A stretch of DNA of 64,000 nt from Apium graveolens. Its lineage: Eukaryota > Streptophyta > Magnoliopsida > Apiales > Apiaceae. A program made the translations under genes and the position numbers. The stretch is from NCBI RefSeq assembly GCF_009905375.1, contig NC_133647.1, forward strand, positions 9,065,788 to 9,129,787, in the 5' to 3' direction. Under the pieces are notes generated by a model. It saw only the letters and a program-made list of their open reading frames with translations, made no database searches and was not told the origin of the DNA. Positions 48,403 through 60,563 of this stretch are shown here, in pieces (the stretch's first letter is position 1; each line of letters begins with the position of its first letter).

Positions 48403-48410
48403 CTATAAAT
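48403..48410 (+). promoter_or_regulatory. LTR TATA box
   Basis: CTATAAAT about 1020 bp into the LTR and 260 bp after the repeat array. Transcripts would start near 48435. Confidence 0.6.
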
Positions 48411-48805
48411 GGAAATGACAAGTGACTGTTTACTAAAGTTAATAGCATGTCTTATTGTACACTCTGTAAACAAGCAGTTAACTAAATTATAAAGTTAACA
48501 CTGGTCCTTAAGTCATATGTAGCAATTTAGATAGAAAATCTTGTAACACTCTCAAGAAGAAGCTAAGCTCTTTAACAACAAAGAGCCTAGAAATTTTGTA
48601 GCAAAACATTCTTAATTTTAATATAAAATTAAGTGAGTTTTGAAGATATGTGTTCTTTATTCTTGCAAGTTTAATTTCTGCATGAACACACTTTCACTAC
48701 TAGATTTAATTTACTTTGTTCAACCATAAAAGATTCAAGAAAAGCTTAAAAATAGTAAAACACATTCACCCCCCCCCCTCTGTGTGTTATTCATTTCCTA
48801 ACAAG

Positions 48806-48817
48806 TGGTATCAGAGC
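48806..48817 (+). other. primer binding site for initiator tRNA-Met
   Basis: TGGTATCAGAGC two bases after the LTR end, the standard copia primer site. Confidence 0.95.
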
Positions 48818-48854
48818 GAAATCTGAAAGTAAACAGATTCAAGATCTTGGAAGA

Positions 48855-51237
48855 ATGAATACACAAAAAATCAGTAGCATCAAAATTCCTACCTTTGACA
48901 AAGCTAACTACACTCTTTGGAAAAAGAAAATGTTGTTGTTTATCAGGATGGCCAATCCACTCTATATTCAGATACTCCAAAATGGGCCCTTCACTCCTAT
49001 GGTTAGAGTTGAAGAATCAACAGATGGTGATATGGTCATTCCAGCTCATTATACTCCAAAAGACCCCTATGAGTATACTGAGCCTGAAAAAGAGAAAGTT
49101 TCCCTGGATAGTGGCTTGCAATTGATATTGATTGAGTCACTTGACAATGTGATGTACAACAACATTGTCAACTATGACACTACCAAGCAAATATGGGAAA
49201 AGATTAAGATACTCTATGAGGGAACTAAGGAAGTTAGATCAAATCAGAGAAGGATACTGATTTCACAGTATGAGGGTTTCATGGCTAAGCCAAAGGAAAG
49301 TATAATAGATGTGTTTGAAAGGTTCAACAAGCTGATAAATGACTTGCAGCTCCATGACAAATACTATGAAGCTGAAGAAGTGAACTTGAAGTTCTTGCTT
49401 ACTCTCCCTGATCATTTGGAACAGAAAATCTCAGCAATCAGGGAAGGGAGAGATCTGAGCAGAATAACACTGGAAGTTTTATATGAAATTCTCAAAACAT
49501 ATGAACTAGAAATGATTCAAAGGAAATCATTGATATCTGGTTAGGGACATGTTATAGATGGCTCAAGTGCTTTAATTGTCAATGAAAGCCAAACATCTAT
49601 TGATGAGCCGAGATCTCAAACTCCAGTTGCCTCAACAAGTGAGCAAAGAACAAATGATTCACAGGAACAAGTCATTCTGGAATTGGAAGAAGATGAGTTC
49701 TACACTTTTGATGAACTGGATAAGCTAGATCAGTCAATGGCTTATTTGGCTAGAAAATTCTCTAACATTAGAGTAAAGAAGCCAAGATTTTTCAAGGGTA
49801 AAGGACAGTCTTTCAACAAAGATAGCAGATAGAAAGGAAAAGGGAAGTACACTTCTGATAGCAAGAATGGTTACAAAACTGGATATGTTGACAGATCTAA
49901 GATAAGGTGTTACAACTGTGATGAGTTGGGTCATTTTTCTACAGAATGCAGGAAACCTAAGAAAGCAAAGAAGGATAAATCTTATCTTGAATTGGAAGCA
50001 AAGTATGAAGCTCTTCTGAAAAAACAACAAAGCAAAGCTTATATTGCAGAGGGTAAAAGTTGGGATGACTATGAAAATGATGAAGATAAAGAATTTGGAA
50101 ATTATGAACTCATGGACTTGGAGCAAGGAGAATCATCCTCATATAAATCACAGGTACCAACTCTTACCACCATTGATTTAAATGTGAGTCAATATAAGGA
50201 AACTGTAGAGAAGACGAGCACGGAAATGTATCACATTCACACAAGCATGGTTGTTGCTAATGAAGAATTTATCATATTAACAAAGATAAATGAGAAGCTT
50301 GAAAGTGAAAAGCAAGAAACTGAATTATTGTTGGTGGAGTTTGAAGCTGTAAAGCAAGAGAATGCTTATCTCAAGAACAAGCTCAAGTGTGAAAATGAAA
50401 TTGAAGTAGTGTTAAGGGAGAAGCTGGAAATGAATGAGGTGAAGATGAAGTCTTTCATAAATGCATCTGAGCTGGTTGGACAATACCATGAGAAAAATAA
50501 ACCATGTGCAAATATTGTTATTGGTCTTTACTATGATGCCTTGAATAATAAGAAGAAAGAGATAGGTGACAAAGGAAAAGCAGCGGCTAATGAAAATGTT
50601 GCAGCTATGCTGAAAAAGGTTGTATCACCTATGTTCAAGGCATATGAAGTCAACTTCAGTGAAGAAGAATTGATTATCAAGCAAGAAATTGCTGATGAGG
50701 ACAAAGAGAAGAAAACTACAGAATCAACTCAGTCCTCCAATACTGAAGAGAAGCTCATGGATAAACAAAGTCCCAAGACACATGTTAAAGAAACTAAAAT
50801 TGAAGATGCAAAAAAGAAAAAGAAAAATAGAAATGGGAAAATAGGGATAAACAAAAGAAACATTTTTTCTTATGTTGCAGATGCTCCAAGAAAGAAATGT
50901 GAAAAATGTGGCTCTGTAAATCACCTAACTCACCTTTGTAAAAAGGCGGTTAGCAAGTCAGCTGAAGGAGCTTGCAAATACAATGAAGTAAATGCAAATG
51001 ATCCCTACTCCTTCTATGACAAGTTTGACTGCATTGCTTGCAACTTAAAAATGATGAAAAGTTGCCACAAACTGAGAGTAGACCTCAAATAAACAAGAAT
51101 TGGGTCTACAACAGAAAGGGAAAATGCTCAACAGTCAATGAACTCTATTTTATCTGAAACTACTCATTCTACTTCTGCTAAATCAGTTAACAAGAAGAAA
51201 GTATCCAACACTGCTTGGGTTACTAAACACACTTAAA
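48855..51237 (+). pseudogene. Sirevirus-like gag
   Basis: Starts MNTQKISSIKIPTFDKANY. The first 230 codons are the capsid-type UBN2 region (TLWKKKM, then ESLDNVMYNNIVNYDTTKQI). TAG codons at 49542 and 49830 interrupt. Then a CX2CX4HX4C knuckle CYNCDELGHFSTEC (about 49912), a long Glu/Lys coiled-coil stretch (about 50220-50450) and a second knuckle CEKCGSVNHLTHLC (about 50900). TAA at 51090 and a frame change precede pol. A long gag with a coiled coil and more than one knuckle is typical of Sireviruses, and a coiled coil there is known to serve self-association. Confidence 0.88.
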
Positions 51238-51258
51238 ACTCATTGTGTGTAGGGCAAA

Positions 51259-54200
51259 GTGAAGAAAGTCATCTGGATTATAGATAGTGGATGTTCCAGG
51301 CATATGACAGGTGATAAAGCCCTGCTATCACAGTTTGAGGAGAAAGCTGACCCTTTGGTGACCTTTGGAGACAACAGCAAAGGATTCACAATGGGATATG
51401 GCAAGATTGTTTCTGAAAATATTGTCATTGATGATGTAGCACTGGTAGCTGGTCTTGAAGTGAATCTTCTCAGTGTTAGCCAATTTGCAGACAAAGGCTT
51501 TGAAGTTTTATTCAACAAAGAAGAATGCATTTTTATCAGCAAGAAAACTGGTGAAGTTGCTCTGAAAGGAGCAAGGAAAGGAAGCTTATTTGTTGTAGAC
51601 TTAGACTCAATAAATAAAGATGGAATTTGTTGCTTCTACACTAAGGCATCAGAAGAACAAAGCAAGTTATGGCATAAGAAATGGTCTCACTTGAATTTCA
51701 AGATAATTAACACCTTGGTCAAAAAGGAGTTAGTAAGAGATATGCCTAAACTGGAGTTTGCTCAAGTTGAAGTTTGTGAAGCTTGTCAGAAAGGAAAAAT
51801 GAAAAGATCAAGTCTCAAGTCAAAAACTGTGAATTCTATAAGTGCATCATTGTAACTTATTCACATGGACTTGTTTGGGCCAGTAAATGTCTTATCGATT
51901 TTAAGAAACAAATATGCACTTGTGATGGTGGATGATTTCTTAAGATACACTTGGGTAGAGTTCATGCACTCTAAAGATAAAACTTCACACATCATAATTG
52001 AGCACATCAAGATGATAGAAAAATAGGCTGAAGATCACAATTGTGTAAAAAGATTGAGAAGTGATAATGGAACAGAATTCAGAAATGCAACATTGAGTGA
52101 ATTCTGCAAAAGTAAAGGCATTGTTCAAGAATACTCAGTTGCTAGAACACCTCAATAAAATGGAGTATTTGAAAGAAACAACAGAACATTAGTTGAAGCT
52201 GCTATAACAATATTGCAAGATGCCAAGTTGCCAACAAGTTTCTGGGAAGAGGCTGTTAACACTGCATGTTACACTCAGAACAGATATTTCATCAACAAGG
52301 CACATGGCAAATCACCTTACTCAATCATGTCTAAAAGAAAGCCTACTGTAAAGCATCTTCATGTGTTTGGAAGCAAGTGTTACATTTTGAAAGACAACTC
52401 TGAATATGTAGGAAAATTTGACTCAAAAGTCTTTGAAGCAATTTTTTTGGGATACTCATTGGAAAGAACAGCCTACAAAGTTTATGTGATAGATCAAAAG
52501 AAAATTATGGAAAGCACATATGTGACTTTTGATGATGACAAGTGTCCAGGCTTGGAATATCTTGATGAAAATGAAGCTGAAGCCCTTGTATTTGAAAACC
52601 TCAACATTGATAGTGATTCTGATGGGGAAGATGTAGTTGATGCACAACAGATGACAAATGAAGAGTCTACTGAACAAGAAAATCATGGAAATGGAAACTC
52701 AACTCAAACACCTGAATTTGATAGCACAAACTCAGGGGGAGAAAGAGAGAAGAATCTAACAGTCATACCAAAAATGAAGAAAATAATGAAGGCAAAAGTC
52801 AACAAACTCATACAAGAAAGTGAGATAAAAGTCACACTAGAGAACCAATAATTGGCAATCCTACTGCTGGTGTGAGAACTAGAAGTGCAGCTGCTAATGA
52901 GTGGCTACATGCATGTTTTCTGTCTCAAGTAGAGCTTAAGAAAATTGATGAAGCTCTATTGGATCCTGATTGGATATCTGCCATGCGGGAAGAGCTGAAT
53001 CAGTTTGAAAGAAATGAAGTTTGGGAATTGGTTCCTGCACCAAAGAGTAGAAGCATTATTGGAACAAAATGGGTGTTCAGGAACAAGATGGATGAAAATG
53101 GTATAGTTACCAGAAACAAAGCAAGGTTGGTTGCAAAAGGCTACTCACAAGAAGAAGAAATTGCTTATGATGAAACTTTTGCTCCAGTTGCAAGACTTGA
53201 AGCAATAAGGATTTTTCTAGCATTTGCTGCACATTCAAATTTTAAAGTGTATCAAATGGATGTCAAGAGTGCCTTCCTGAATGGTGAGCTAGAAGAAGAA
53301 GTTTATGTGCAATAGCCACCTGGATTTGAAGATCCAGAATTTTCAAATTTTGTGTACAAGTTACTCAAGGCTCTATATGGACTAAAACAGGCACCTAGAG
53401 CTTGGTATGACACACTGTCAGAATCCCTACTGAAGCATAGTTTTACTAGATGTACTATAGACAAGACTCTCTTCTACAAAAAACATGGTGAGGATATGAT
53501 CCTAGTTCAGATCTATTTGGATGATATCATCTTTGGTTCTACAAACGAGAAGCTTTGCCAAAGATTCTTCAAGCTTATGCAAAGTGAATATGAGATGAGT
53601 ATGATGGGGGAACTGAGTTACTTTCTTGGACTTCAAGTCAGTCAGAGAAATGATGGTATCTTCATCAGCCAAACTAAGTATGTCAATGATTTATTGAAAA
53701 AGTTTGGTATGGTTGATTGTTCACCTGCATCTACACCTATGTCTACTACAACAAAGTTGGATGAAGATAAAAAGGGCAAGAGTGTAGATATTTCAAGCTA
53801 TAGAGGGATGATTGGATCATTATTTTATCTAACAACAAGTAGACCAAACATCATGTTTGCTACATGTCTATGTGCAAAATTTCAAGCCAATCAAAAAGAA
53901 TCAAATTTGATGGTTGTAAAGAGGATTTTCAGATATTTGAAGGGAACTCCAAACTTGGGATTATGGTATCCTAAGGGAACTAGTTTTGAAGCTATTGGTT
54001 ACACAGATGCAGATTTTGCTGGATGCAGGGTTGACAGGAAAAGTACTAGTGGAAGCTGTCAATTTCTTGGACAAATATTTGTATCCTGGTATAGCAAGAA
54101 ACAACAATTTATATCAACTTCTACAGATGAGGCTGAATACATAGCTGCAGGAAGTTGTTGTGCTCAAGTGTTTTGGATTAGAAATCAGTTAATGGATTAT

Positions 54201-54461
54201 GACCTAGTATTACACAAAATTCCTATCATGTGTGACAATACTAGTGCTATATCAATAGTGGCTAATCCAGTTAATCACTCTAGAAAAAAGCACATTGATG
54301 TAAGGTACCATTTTATTAGAGAACATGCTACAAATGGTACCATTGAGCTCATTTTTGTTCCAACAGAAAAAAAAATAGCTGACATTTTTACTAAACCTTT
54401 GGATATATCAACTTTCACTAGACTTGTAGGTAAAATTGGAATGCTTAATTTTTCATCATAA
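51259..54461 (+). pseudogene. Sirevirus-like pol (protease-integrase-RT-RNase H)
   Basis: Protease motif IIDSGCSRHMTGDKALL; GAG-pre-integrase WHKKWSHLN and CEACQKGKMKRSS; integrase MDLFGPVNVL, SDNGTEFRN and the ARTPQ*NGVFERN site; acidic linker; RT with [42 protein letters not shown] and the catalytic site YLDDIIFG; RNase H with DADFAG, DEAEYIAAGS, CDNTSAI and ADIFTKPLD. Stops at 51853, 52024, 52156 and 53313 all replace Gln, and a frameshift or stop near 52850 lies before RT. The RT core and RNase H from 53352 to 54461 form one unbroken frame of 369 codons. Confidence 0.93.
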
Positions 54462-55312
54462 GGCAAGAACTCAGCTAATGTTTTGCAGCAGATTAATTTC
54501 TAATAAATCAATCTTTATTTGATTTAATTGGAAATTAACTGAAATATGAATTATAAATATTTCAGAAATCTCTGCATATTTATTTTTCAAAATTCAAAAT
54601 TTAACTTAGAATTTTTCAAATTCTAAGTAAACAGCTCAGTTGATGACCCACATTCTTAATATGTGAAATTAACACAAGGCAGAATTAAATTGATCAAATG
54701 TATATATAGAGAATTGAGTTCTCGATAAGTCTAACTGACTTATCGACAAGTCATTTTAAGACTTCTCGAGTGACTTCTCGATAAGCTTAATTATTACTTA
54801 TTGATAAGTCCTTGTAGAGTTCTCTAGTAGTGTTTATTCACAGAGTTCTCTACAGGTACAATTTTTGACTTACCAATAACTCAGAACTGAAATAATTTAA
54901 TTTAATAAATTATTTTGGTAAAATACTTTTGGAAAATTTATTCTAATTTTATTTTAAATTTATTCAAATAAAAGTTGGAATTAATTCAGTCCATTTTTAG
55001 ACAAACTGGGTATTTATTTGACATCTCGATAAGTCAATTTTTAGTTCTCTATAAGAGTAATTTAAAATGACTTCTCGATATGTACTTCATTTCTTAAAAT
55101 GACTTCTTGATAGATAAATTACAAATATCTATTTTTGAGTTCTCGACAAGTCATTTGCTTTTACTATAAATACCCAGACTTCTCGATACATATATATACT
55201 TACAATTTTCGAGATCTCAAGTGACCTACCCTTTCAAGCAAAAACCGATTTCTCTCTCAGTTTTATTCTTTTCTCAAAAAATTTCTTACCCATTCATTCT
55301 CATCAATCAACG
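54462..55312 (+). promoter_or_regulatory. pol to env-like spacer with LTR-type motifs and TATA box
   Basis: 851 bp without a long frame. From 54710 on it has about nine copies of TCGA(T/C)AAGTC or GACTTCTCGA, the same core as the LTR array. CTATAAAT at 55164-55171 is followed by a C/T-rich, ATG-free leader to the env-like ATG at 55313. The octamer is identical to the LTR TATA box. I infer an internal promoter; no RNA evidence is available. Confidence 0.5.
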
Positions 55313-58300
55313 ATGGCACTCAATGTTGCACGAGCCTCTATTCCAGAGAAAGGAACCAACTATCTCGCTTTTACTTATGCTAACCAAGCTCCTGACAGCT
55401 TCAAGGGGTTTGTGAAACTTTTGGCTGAGTCTTATCTTGCAGGAGCTTTGACTGCAAATCATGTTTTGTATCTAGATGTTCTGCATGAATTTTGGTTTAC
55501 AGCAGTAGTGAGAACTGATATGAATGACAACTCTCTCTTTCTATAGTGGTGACATGCACAATTGGAGGCCAACAGATAGAATTCAATGACAGCTTCAAGG
55601 GGTTTGTGAAACTTTTGGCTGAGTCTTATCTTGCAGGAGCTTTGACTGCAAATCTTGTTCTGTATCTGGATGTTCTGCATGAATTCCTGACAGCTTCAAG
55701 GGGTTTATGAAACTTTTGGCTGAGTCTTATCTTGTAGGAGCTTTGACTGCAAATCATGTTCTGTATCTGGATGTTCTGACAGCTTCAAGGGGTTTGTGAA
55801 ACTTTTGGCTGAGTCTTATCTTGCAGGAGCTTTGACTGCAAATCATGTTCTGTATCTGGATGTTCTACATGAATTTTGGAATACAGCAGTAGTGAGAACT
55901 GATATTAATGACAACTCTCTCTCTATGGTGGTGACATGCACAATTGGAGGCCAACAGATAGAATTCAATGACCAAGATGTGAATAGAGCTTTGGAGCTTC
56001 CAACTGAGAATCTGGTTGAGGTGCCAACTCCCGATGAGCTGACCGAGTTTATGAACTTCATCAATTATGGTGGAAGAATCAATCTGTTAAGCTTACACAG
56101 GACCAATCTAAGGAAGGAGTGGTCTTTTATCTTTGATATAGTGGTGAGGGTCTTCACTTGCAGGAAAACAGGGTATGACAACATCTCAAGTGTTGTGCAA
56201 AAGCTGGTGTATTCAATTGCCCACAACAGACACTTGAATGTTGGTCTGTTGATCCTGGAAGAACTTCAAACCAGGCTAACAATGCCCATGTCAGCTAGAG
56301 GTAAGGAAATTTTCTGTCCTAGATTTATCATGTCCACTTTAAATCATAAAGTAGCAGACATACATCTATTGAATGGTATAGATAGCACAAAAATAGGCAA
56401 CTGTAAGCAAGTGTCCAAAATAATATTTGGCTCACTTACTACAAAGAATAAGGTAAATATAAGTCTGAAAATCACTCCATTCATGTTGGAGAGGTTTAGG
56501 ACTTACCCTTACCCTATGCCTGACATGAGATTTATCATACAATCTAGCACAACTATGATCCCTGAACATGTGGAAGTACAAGCACAGGAACACCAACAGG
56601 GATCTTCCCAAGTTACAACCATTCTTTCAAAACCTCTAGAAGTTAGGCAACCAACCACCTAATCTTCTCAAAAGGATGAGGTGAGTAAAAAGAAGAGAAA
56701 GGGGGCAACCTTAACTGTTGTAACTGAGAGTGGTGAGGATCAAGCGGAAAAAGAGTCACATTTGGTCAAGAGATCTAAAAGGAGTAAGAAAACGGAGCTG
56801 ACCGCTCAAGCCACCTCTGTATCCTCCCAATAGGATGCAGTTGTAAAAGCACCCAGTATTGAGTCTGCATAGCCTGCACCTGATGCAATTCAAGTGTATG
56901 GTAGGATAAATAAGGGTGGCACACACTGTGAGAGTACATCTCTTGAAGCTCTCTCATCTATTCAGGGGGAGCTGCCAACACTCTTACATGAGCAACACTC
57001 TCTCAAATCTCAAATTTCTTCCTCACCAACTGCACTTGAACTCAATTCTCAAGTGCAAACTCACTCAAGTGACTTGGATCAAGAAGTCTTGCTCACCACC
57101 CAGACACCTCATTTAGATGGTGAGAGGCTACTAGCTGGGGTAGACCTTGATGACACCATCACAAACATGGGGGGTTCATCAGTTTTCACTGAAGACCCCA
57201 TGGAAACTCAAAATGCACCTTCATGTGCCAATTAGTCTTCACAGACTGTAAGGTTTGAGGGGAGTACTCCTGAGGGGGAGCTACCTAAATCCTCTCCAAT
57301 TCAATTGGATGTTCCTCATGTAGGGACAACTCCCCTCAAAACCCTAGCATAAATTGACTTGGCAGTTGATGCTAGGATTACAATTTCCAATGATCCTGTC
57401 ATAAGGGAGGCAAGTATAGCACATTCAAGTGCCAGTGTGTTGCAAGATACACAAGAGTTTGAGACTGGTGCACATGGCAATAACCTAGTCAAATTCCCTC
57501 CAATTTAATTGGAGGTTCCCACAACTAGTGTGGAACAACAACTAGCCATAACCACAGAGCAATCTGTGAGTAAAACTGTAACCTCAGTCACTGGTGTCTC
57601 TGAACCATCAACTTCACAACCATCAACTTCTCAACCACGCCTTTTCTGTTCCTGGCTCCATAAAGCTGCACTACAATCACATCTTGAAGAGTTCGGGGTA
57701 GATCAGCTTGCAGGCCTAGCACAAATTTCTCAATAATTGCTGACCTCTGACATGTCTAACCAGGAATATCAAGAAATCATGCTCTCATATCAATCATATG
57801 TCCAAGAACAACAAGATAAAATTGTTAATGAAGCTGAACCGGATGGCAACTGTGATGTTTGGCTGAACAAGGACTATAGTATGTAAATGGAGGATGTGTT
57901 AGCTAAGTTCAGGGAAGATTACTTGACAATTCTGGGCAACAATTTCAAGGCACTGACACCTAGTGAAGTCTATGATGCAATCAATAAAGTTTCAAAAGCT
58001 CAACTCAAAGCTTTCCATCTCTTTGGAAAAGCACTAGAACTGAGATTGACTGGCCATGAAGACAGAATCAGGAAAATGGTAAGGGAAAAGATGGATGAAA
58101 TCATTCCCTCTCAAACTGAGATCAAAAATCAATTCAAACCTTCTCAGAACAAATGTCTAGGTATGATCTCAGTGGGATTGATAAGAGTGTCAATCAAATC
58201 AAGGACTCTTTTATAGCCTTGCACAATCAAGTTCAAAATCATATCACTAATTCCAATGACACAAGGTTGAAATTGGATCAGATGCACACTACAAGATACA

Positions 58301-60414
58301 CTCTTTCTCCTTTGGTCATGGATGAGATTCAAAAATTTGTGCAAGCTAACTTTGGCCATTCTACTATAATTTCTGCTTCAAGCTCTTCCTCCTCAGACAT
58401 TCAAGCACTCAAGGATCAAGTAGCTTCTTTGGAAACCTCAAATGCTTCTCTCAGTGCACAAGTTCAAGCCTTGAATTTTCTAGTCAAAAGTCAACAAACT
58501 GACATCCAGACCCTGTTGGACTCTCACAAGCATCTCCAAATGCAAAATTCAGTTGCTTTGGGAGCCATCATGGGAAAGCTCAACATAGCATTGCCTGCCT
58601 TACCTAAACAAATTAAGCCAGAAATTCCAACTCCCCTGCACATGTCTATTTCCAAGACTAAGGGGGAGATTGAGGCTAGGATTGCACAATCCAGGGATGC
58701 TAGGGCACAATCTAAAAATCATGTTCAGATAGGGAAAAGCTCAAACACTCAAGTTGATGTTGGTAAAGAAAGACTACTGAGAGCTGCAGAAGGACCTAGT
58801 CAAGATCAGGAATTCAAAGATCTTCTTGCAGCCCTAAGAGTGTCTCTTCAACACAACTACATGAACTGAAAGAAAGCCTTAGGCAAGAATATCAACTTTG
58901 TAAGAGCAGTGGTGGTGAAGATTGACAACTTTCTAGAGATGAGGATTATGATGAATATCAATAATGGTGGGGTAGACAGATGTCTTCAGGTTACTTTAGA
59001 ATATCTTCAGATATTGAGAGCATCTGAATTGGATGTTATGATTGACAAAGTCCACCAAGTAATTCCTGAAGACACTAAACTTTTACATGAGTTTAAAAAG
59101 GCACGGGTAGCAGCTTTTCCAAAAGCCTATCTATCTCCATAAAAGGGAATTGTTTATGTCTGCCCTTTCACCAAGAAAGCCAAGCATCTCTATATTCCTA
59201 AGCATTATGTCAGATCAAACTTAAGGCTGCTCATGACTCTATAATCTGATTTGAAGATCAAGAAGAGCAAGACAGATGAGGATGTGGAGATGATCAAGAT
59301 CTTGGAAAGATACATTGTAGATTATGAAAATATATTGCCAGCTACTAAGTACAATCGAAGGAATGATGAGGATGATGATGAGCAGAAAGATGATCAAAAA
59401 CCTTCTGGCTCAAATCCAAGTCAATCCAAGGCAACTAGCAGCAAGGACAAGAAGCAGGAGGAGAAGAAGAATGATGAGAAGAAGAAGGGTAGTGAAAGGA
59501 GAACTAAAAAGGCACATGATGGCTCAGAACCACAGCAATCCCTAAAAATCCAAACATAACTAGCTCAAACCTCAGTTCAACCTACAACATCAAACATCTC
59601 AAACACCAAACCATCTCAAACTTCAAAGCCAAAATTTCTGTACAAACAAACAGCCAACTCTTTCCTAAAAATTCCAATCACCACAAGTCAAACAAGTCTC
59701 AAGAAAATCTCAACCCTACCTTTAACCAAGCCTTCACTAAAAGTCAATCTTAAATCTGTGGGAAGAAAAACTATGAAAGTAAAGTCTTCTAAAAAAGTTG
59801 AAGTCACTGAAAGGGCCATCTGGAACTGTTTCAAACAATCTGACTTTCTACCTTTAAATTGGTACATCTCAGATGAAATATTCAGAGTCTGGGTTGTATC
59901 TCTTAGGGAAGTTAGAATTTTCTATGAAGATGGTTCCTTCTCCTTTCTTGATAGTGATCTAATGGACTCTCTCTCTCACACAGAAATTAAGAGAATAATA
60001 AGCTTGTTAAAGGATAAAGATACTGCCACAAGGGCATGGAGATCAGTTATAGCTGAGTGGTTGATTGAAAGGGAAGAAACAAGAAAAAGAAATGAAGCTG
60101 AAGCTGAAGAGAGAAGAAGGAAGTATGATGAAGAAATTGAGATGTTTATAAAAAGTTTAGAAGAGCTCAAGGAAAAAGGAATGAGCGGAATCTCTAAAGA
60201 TGGGAAATTTCTAAAAATTAAAGCTGGTAGATTCTCAAGATTTATAATAGATTTTCTAGACAGTGGTTATCCTAAGGTAGCAAGACAAAAACTTGTAGAA
60301 GCTTTAAGTGGAACACCTATTATAGAAGAACTGGAAATTCTTGATCATTTGAAGGATTTCTTAGGGAAGAAGCAGATACAAAAACTATCTTTACCTTATA
60401 CTTGTAACCATTGA
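55313..60414 (+). pseudogene. env-like coding block of Sirevirus-like element, broken
   Basis: About 5.1 kb of one-time coding sequence starting MALNVARASIPEKGTNYLAF. N-terminal part (to about 56660) resembles the plant-retroelement conserved region with FNDQDVNRALELP and INLLSLHRTNLRKEW. The middle (56660-57880) is Ser/Thr/Gln-rich and low in order. From 57887 to 58870 come heptad-like segments (LKDQVASLETSNASLSAQV) suggesting coiled coils, then acidic/basic Lys-rich sequence (59250-59560). The last 218 codons (59758-60414) form an intact frame with a charged helix (EREETRKRNEAEAEERRRKY). I see no signal peptide, furin-like site or clear membrane span. At least eight stops and several frameshifts. 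The name env-like is by position only. Confidence 0.75.
55394..55870 (+). repeat. four-fold local duplication inside env-like block
   Basis: The stretch gacagcttcaaggggttt and the roughly 80 bases after it recur at 55394, 55588, 55689 and 55778 (offsets 194, 101 and 89). The last copy continues into the normal downstream coding sequence, and the first copy continues 100 bp further before breaking. The duplications put the frame out and truncate the first reading after 77 codons. Confidence 0.9.
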
Positions 60415-60563
60415 ACTTTGTAAATCTTATGTTGTACAAAAGTTGTAATTCTATCAAGCTTTGTGTATTAATTTTATTTTCCATCATTTTAAACGTGGGG
60501 TTAGTCTTGTTAACAAGCATGAATTTGTGTTAAGCAATCTTCTCACAAATTGGGGGAGATTGT

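Larger units (their letters stand above)
47383..48803 (+). repeat. 5' LTR of Sirevirus-like element
   Basis: Starts TGTACAAGACATGCC and ends TTTCCTAACA. Contains the iterated AAGTC motif array (47640-48145), the TATA box CTATAAAT at 48403-48410, and a C9-10 run followed by TCTGTGTGTTATT before the end. Confidence 0.93.
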
